Assembly (NCBI GenBank): GCA_014376325.1
Contig: JACMRP010000103.1
Coordinates: 1 to 8,024, forward strand
Length of the DNA stretch: 8,024 nucleotides
Direction: 5' to 3'
Origin: Pseudobdellovibrionaceae bacterium
GTDB lineage: Bacteria > Bdellovibrionota > Bdellovibrionia > Bdellovibrionales > Bdellovibrionaceae
Numbering within the stretch: the stretch's first letter is position 1; every line of letters begins with the position of its first letter. The position numbers and the translations under genes were made by a program. Below the pieces are notes generated by a model, which saw only the letters and a program-made list of their open reading frames with translations, had not been told where the DNA came from and searched no databases. Below are positions 6,004-8,024 of the stretch, in pieces.

Positions 6004-7254
6004 ATGGCTAAAAAGTCTTCTTTGCCTGAATCCCTGAATATCTGTTTAGTGAGCAATCGCTTTCAGATCTTAAGCCGCTCGACGGATAGCGGTTTTCTGT
6101 GGCCGATCGCGAGAGGACTTTCGAAACAGGGCCATAAAGTAACGGTCATTTCTACCCGCAGCCCCATCGGAAAACCCGAAGTCATTCGTGATGGAGTTCG
6201 GACTTACTACCTACAGGAATCCGGTAGCATCTATAAAAATTTACGCTTCGAAGAGGCGGCTTTGCAGAAGTTTACCGAACTTCACAAACAAGAACCTTTT
6301 CACATCGTTCATAGCCTGGACAATTCTGGCCGAAGAATCGCGCGCAACAAAGAGCACTTCAAAGTGGCCGTTGCGTACGATGCCGAAGCAACGCAAATGT
6401 CGCAATTATTTTCAATTCTGGGCATGAGCCAGGAAACTCTTGGAAGTTTGTTAACCACTGCGGTCGCGGTGACGTACAAATTTTTGACGACGTTTTTTGG
6501 TACCGACCGAAAATTATTAAAATCTGCAGATGGCGTTTTCGTTAATAATCCCCAGCAGCGAATCATTCTCGAGCGCTATTATTTGTATCCAGACTTTAAT
6601 ATTTACACCGTCCCGTACGGGATGGAGCTCGGCGATCTTTCGCCCAAAGAAGAATCTTACGAGTACCGTAAGAAATGGAATCTGTCTTCGAACGCCCACG
6701 TGGTCGTCACGATTTCTGACATGACAGAAATTCGCGAGCTGCAAAATCTGATGCGCTCTTTCGAAAAAGTCGCGGTAAAAAAACCGAATGCGTATTTGAT
6801 CGTCGTGGGCAATGGACCTTATTTTAAGCAGATCGAATTCGAAATGTTGAATCTAGCACTCGGCAACCGCGTGATTCTGCCGGGCGCCCTGACGTCGCGG
6901 GATCTTATCGAGTTTATCTTGATGGCCGATGTCTATGTTGACATGAGCTCCCGCTCTACCGGCTTTGAGGCTAGCTTAATTGAAGCGATGGCCCAAAAGA
7001 AAGTCATCATCGGATCGGAAGTCAGTCCCATCGCGAATGTTGTCGAAGACGGAGTCGATGGGTTCTTGCTAAGGCCCGCCGATATCGAGTCGCTGGCTAG
7101 CCTGCTGATCGAGATCTTCTCGGGGACTCTGCCGGCTGAAGAGATTGGCGATAGGGCCCGTCAGAAGGTGATAGACCTCTTTGACACTCAGAAAATGATA
7201 CGAACGGTCCTGGATGCATACCGTAAGATCCTCTTAAATACTGGGATGTACTGA
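6004..7254 (+). CDS. Glycosyltransferase family 4-like protein (GT-B)
   Basis: This 416-aa cytoplasmic or membrane-associated glycosyltransferase probably transfers a sugar from a nucleotide donor to a cell-surface glycan or lipid acceptor; donor and acceptor cannot be read. The N-terminal half has NICLVSNRF (12-20), FLWPIARGLSKQGHKVTVIST (31-51) and FHIVHSLD (99-106), then SADGVFVNNPQQ (174-185) and YTVPYGMEL (201-209) at the domain hinge. The C-terminal half has AYLIVVGNGPYFKQIE (263-278), RVILPGALTSRDLIEFILMADVYVDMS (289-315), GFEASLIEAMAQKKVIIGSE (320-339) and VVEDGVDGFLL (346-356). These are the GT4 order and spacing. Two departures are visible. The first Glu of E-x7-E is Thr319 (Glu327 is kept), and the usual GR...KG donor-phosphate segment is replaced by TISDMTEIRE (236-245). 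The start is ATG 6004, three bases after the previous stop, with no clear Shine-Dalgarno, so translation is probably coupled. Confidence 0.83.
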   Translation: MAKKSSLPESLNICLVSNRFQILSRSTDSGFLWPIARGLSKQGHKVTVISTRSPIGKPEVIRDGVRTYYLQESGSIYKNLRFEEAALQKFTELHKQEPFHIVHSLDNSGRRIARNKEHFKVAVAYDAEATQMSQLFSILGMSQETLGSLLTTAVAVTYKFLTTFFGTDRKLLKSADGVFVNNPQQRIILERYYLYPDFNIYTVPYGMELGDLSPKEESYEYRKKWNLSSNAHVVVTISDMTEIRELQNLMRSFEKVAVKKPNAYLIVVGNGPYFKQIEFEMLNLALGNRVILPGALTSRDLIEFILMADVYVDMSSRSTGFEASLIEAMAQKKVIIGSEVSPIANVVEDGVDGFLLRPADIESLASLLIEIFSGTLPAEEIGDRARQKVIDLFDTQKMIRTVLDAYRKILLNTGMY

Positions 7255-7296
7255 CTAAATCCCTTCTTCGCGCATTGAGCCATCCGTCTTTTTTAA

Positions 7297-7324
7297 TGGT
7301 CAGCCACTTTCGAATCTGTATAAT
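7297..7324 (+). promoter_or_regulatory. Predicted promoter of the HU/IHF gene, near-leaderless geometry
   Basis: A perfect TATAAT lies at 7319-7324. A partial -35 TGGTCA (4 of 6 matches to TTGACA) lies at 7297-7302 with a 16-base spacer. Only 7 bases separate the -10 from the ATG at 7332, so transcription starting at the normal distance would begin on or next to the A of the start codon. The 77-base gap after the glycosyltransferase contains no convincing terminator, so read-through from the upstream genes may also contribute. Confidence 0.55.
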
Positions 7325-7331
7325 CGATTTC

Positions 7332-7619
7332 ATGACTAAAGCGGACTTAATCAATTTAATTGCTGAAAAAGCAGGCATCACTCGCGTAAAAGCAGAGACT
7401 GTCGTGAACACCATTTTCGATTCGATGGTAGAGGCGTTGATGCGCGATGACCGAATTGAAATCCGTGGTTTTGGTTCGTTCGTAAATCGTCAGTATGATG
7501 CTTACAAAGGACGAAATCCTCGTACCGGCGAAGTCATCAACGTGGAAGAAAAAAAACTTCCGTTCTTCAAAGTCGGCAAAGAGCTGAAAGAAGACATCAA
7601 CAAAGGCCCGAAGAAATAA
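7332..7619 (+). CDS. HU/IHF-beta-like DNA-bending protein
   Basis: This 95-aa nucleoid protein of the bacterial histone-like family forms dimers that bend DNA in replication, recombination and transcription. [21 protein letters not shown] is the helix-turn-helix dimerisation start. [10 protein letters not shown] (46-55) is the conserved turn, more IHF-beta-like than HU-like. GRNPRTGE (64-71) carries the beta-arm tip with the proline that intercalates in [19 protein letters not shown] (75-90) is the C-terminal helix region. Length matches the family (90-100 aa). ATG 7332 is chosen because the family always starts near MTKADL; an in-frame TTG at 7275 would add 19 unrelated residues. No Shine-Dalgarno precedes the ATG. 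Strict IHF-beta versus HU cannot be decided without a partner subunit. Confidence 0.9.
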   Translation: MTKADLINLIAEKAGITRVKAETVVNTIFDSMVEALMRDDRIEIRGFGSFVNRQYDAYKGRNPRTGEVINVEEKKLPFFKVGKELKEDINKGPKK

Positions 7620-7620
7620 T

Positions 7621-7800
7621 TCTGCCAGAAATTTATTCATAAGAAATTTATCTACTCCGTTCTTCACCACCAAGGATGTAGGTAAAGGAACTGGACTGGG
7701 AATTAGCATTTCCAGCGGAATCGTCGCAAGCCATGGCGGAGAGATTTATTTTGACTCAACTTCGGCTCACACCCGCATTGAAATTCGAATGCCGCTATAG
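7621..7800 (+). pseudogene. Remnant of a sensor histidine kinase (C-terminal HATPase end)
   Basis: The frame ending at TAG 7798-7800 reads [20 protein letters not shown] (7654-7713), then [14 protein letters not shown] and ends RIEIRMPL. This is the F box and G box with G-K-G-T-G-L-G of the histidine-kinase ATPase domain, followed by its last strands. The residues that should precede it (LPEIYS, as in the family's IPxEIxxKIF) are readable at 7622-7639 but in another frame and followed by TAA at 7640-7642, so at least one frameshift and one stop separate the parts. The N box, the DxGxG box, the phospho-acceptor His and any sensor domain are absent, and the HU gene sits where they should be. 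There is no start codon in frame. An imperfect 15-base tandem repeat (GAAATTTAT at 7628 and 7643) lies at the break. This is a dead gene end, not an active kinase. Confidence 0.8.
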
Positions 7801-7802
7801 CA

Positions 7803-8024
7803 CTACAGTATCGGAAATAAGCGGGTATCGGATATTTTCGTGAGTCCGGTCAACGCCATGAAAAGACGTTCTAAACCCAAAGCGATGCCGGAACTAGGCG
7901 GCATTCCCGCATCCAGGCACTGCAAAAATTCTTGGTCAATCGGAATGAGTTCCCGCTTTGCCTTTTGTTTCTTTGCAAGGTCTTCGGCAAACCGCTGTCG
8001 TTGAATTTTTGGATCGTTGAGCTC
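7803..8024 (-). CDS. epmA: EF-P--lysine ligase EpmA/GenX (class II LysRS paralogue), C-terminal part
   Basis: The window holds the last 73 codons; the 5' part is beyond the right edge. It reads ELNDPKIQRQRFAEDLAKK (1-19 of the visible part), PIDQEFLQCLDAGMPPSSG, then class II motif 3 in GIALGLERLFMALTG (46-60), and ends LFPIL. The PID..FL..L..GMP..SG.ALG.(D/E)RL.M pattern fits EpmA/PoxA/GenX better than true lysyl-tRNA synthetase, which has PPTGGLGIGIDRL. Known EpmA activates (R)-beta-lysine and attaches it to a lysine of elongation factor P, helping ribosomes through polyproline stretches. The catalytic Arg is Arg58 of the visible part. A stand-alone LysRS or a lysine-ligase paralogue cannot be excluded from this short piece. 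It is convergent with the histidine-kinase remnant, two bases apart. Confidence 0.82.
   Translation of the reverse strand, partial: ELNDPKIQRQRFAEDLAKKQKAKRELIPIDQEFLQCLDAGMPPSSGIALGLERLFMALTGLTKISDTRLFPIL

Noticed and set aside
7243..7263. GGGAT/ATCCC inverted repeat across the glycosyltransferase stop as a terminator
   Set aside because: Only five pairs with an 11-base loop and no T-run, too weak to call.
7272..7304. TGAGCCAT/ATGGTCA with a T-run before the HU gene as a terminator
   Set aside because: The stem has a bulge, and the T-run lies in the loop, not after the stem.
7621..7800. Functional small protein encoded by the histidine-kinase tail
   Set aside because: There is no start codon in the frame before the G box, and the ATPase core motifs needed upstream are missing.

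Overview
The window is bacterial chromosomal DNA, densely coded, with moderate GC and housekeeping metabolism genes. Heptose (LPS core) biosynthesis, a quinone-type dihydroorotate dehydrogenase, an IHF/HU-type protein and an EF-P lysyltransferase point to a Gram-negative bacterium. The protein style suggests Bdellovibrionota or another former deltaproteobacterial lineage. That placement is my inference from familiarity and has not been tested. I see no rRNA, tRNA, CRISPR array, transposase, att site or phage gene.

Layout. Positions 1-95 hold a possible 13-codon gene end and a hairpin. A stand-alone heptose-7-phosphate kinase (rfaE1, minus strand, 96-1112) is divergent from an AlkB-like 2-oxoglutarate/Fe(II) oxygenase (plus, 1203-2054). 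A 115-base gap follows, carrying a 14-base perfect dyad and a strong Shine-Dalgarno. It leads into a compact five-gene plus-strand run: glutamate dehydrogenase (2170-3447), pyrD (3457-4440), a MutT-type Nudix hydrolase (4427-4879) and two GT-B glycosyltransferase-like proteins (4867-6000 and 6004-7254). The junctions are 9 bases apart, a 14-base overlap, a 13-base overlap and 3 bases apart, so co-transcription and translational coupling are likely.

Next comes a separate HU/IHF-beta-like gene (7332-7619). A consensus TATAAT lies 7 bases before its ATG and there is no visible ribosome binding site, so its mRNA may be leaderless. Directly behind it lies the broken C-terminal end of a sensor histidine kinase (about 7621-7800). 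This remnant converges, with a 2-base gap, on the 3' end of a minus-strand EpmA/GenX gene that runs off the right edge (7803-8024).

How the genes fit together. Most are independent housekeeping functions: nitrogen/carbon exchange through glutamate, pyrimidine synthesis, nucleotide-pool sanitation, alkylation repair, LPS core precursor, nucleoid structure and EF-P modification. The surface-polysaccharide theme (rfaE1 plus the two GT-B proteins) is suggestive only. No clearly new multi-gene system is visible. The most unusual points are the two coupled glycosyltransferases with altered signature motifs, the possible leaderless HU mRNA, and the histidine-kinase remnant wedged between two live genes.
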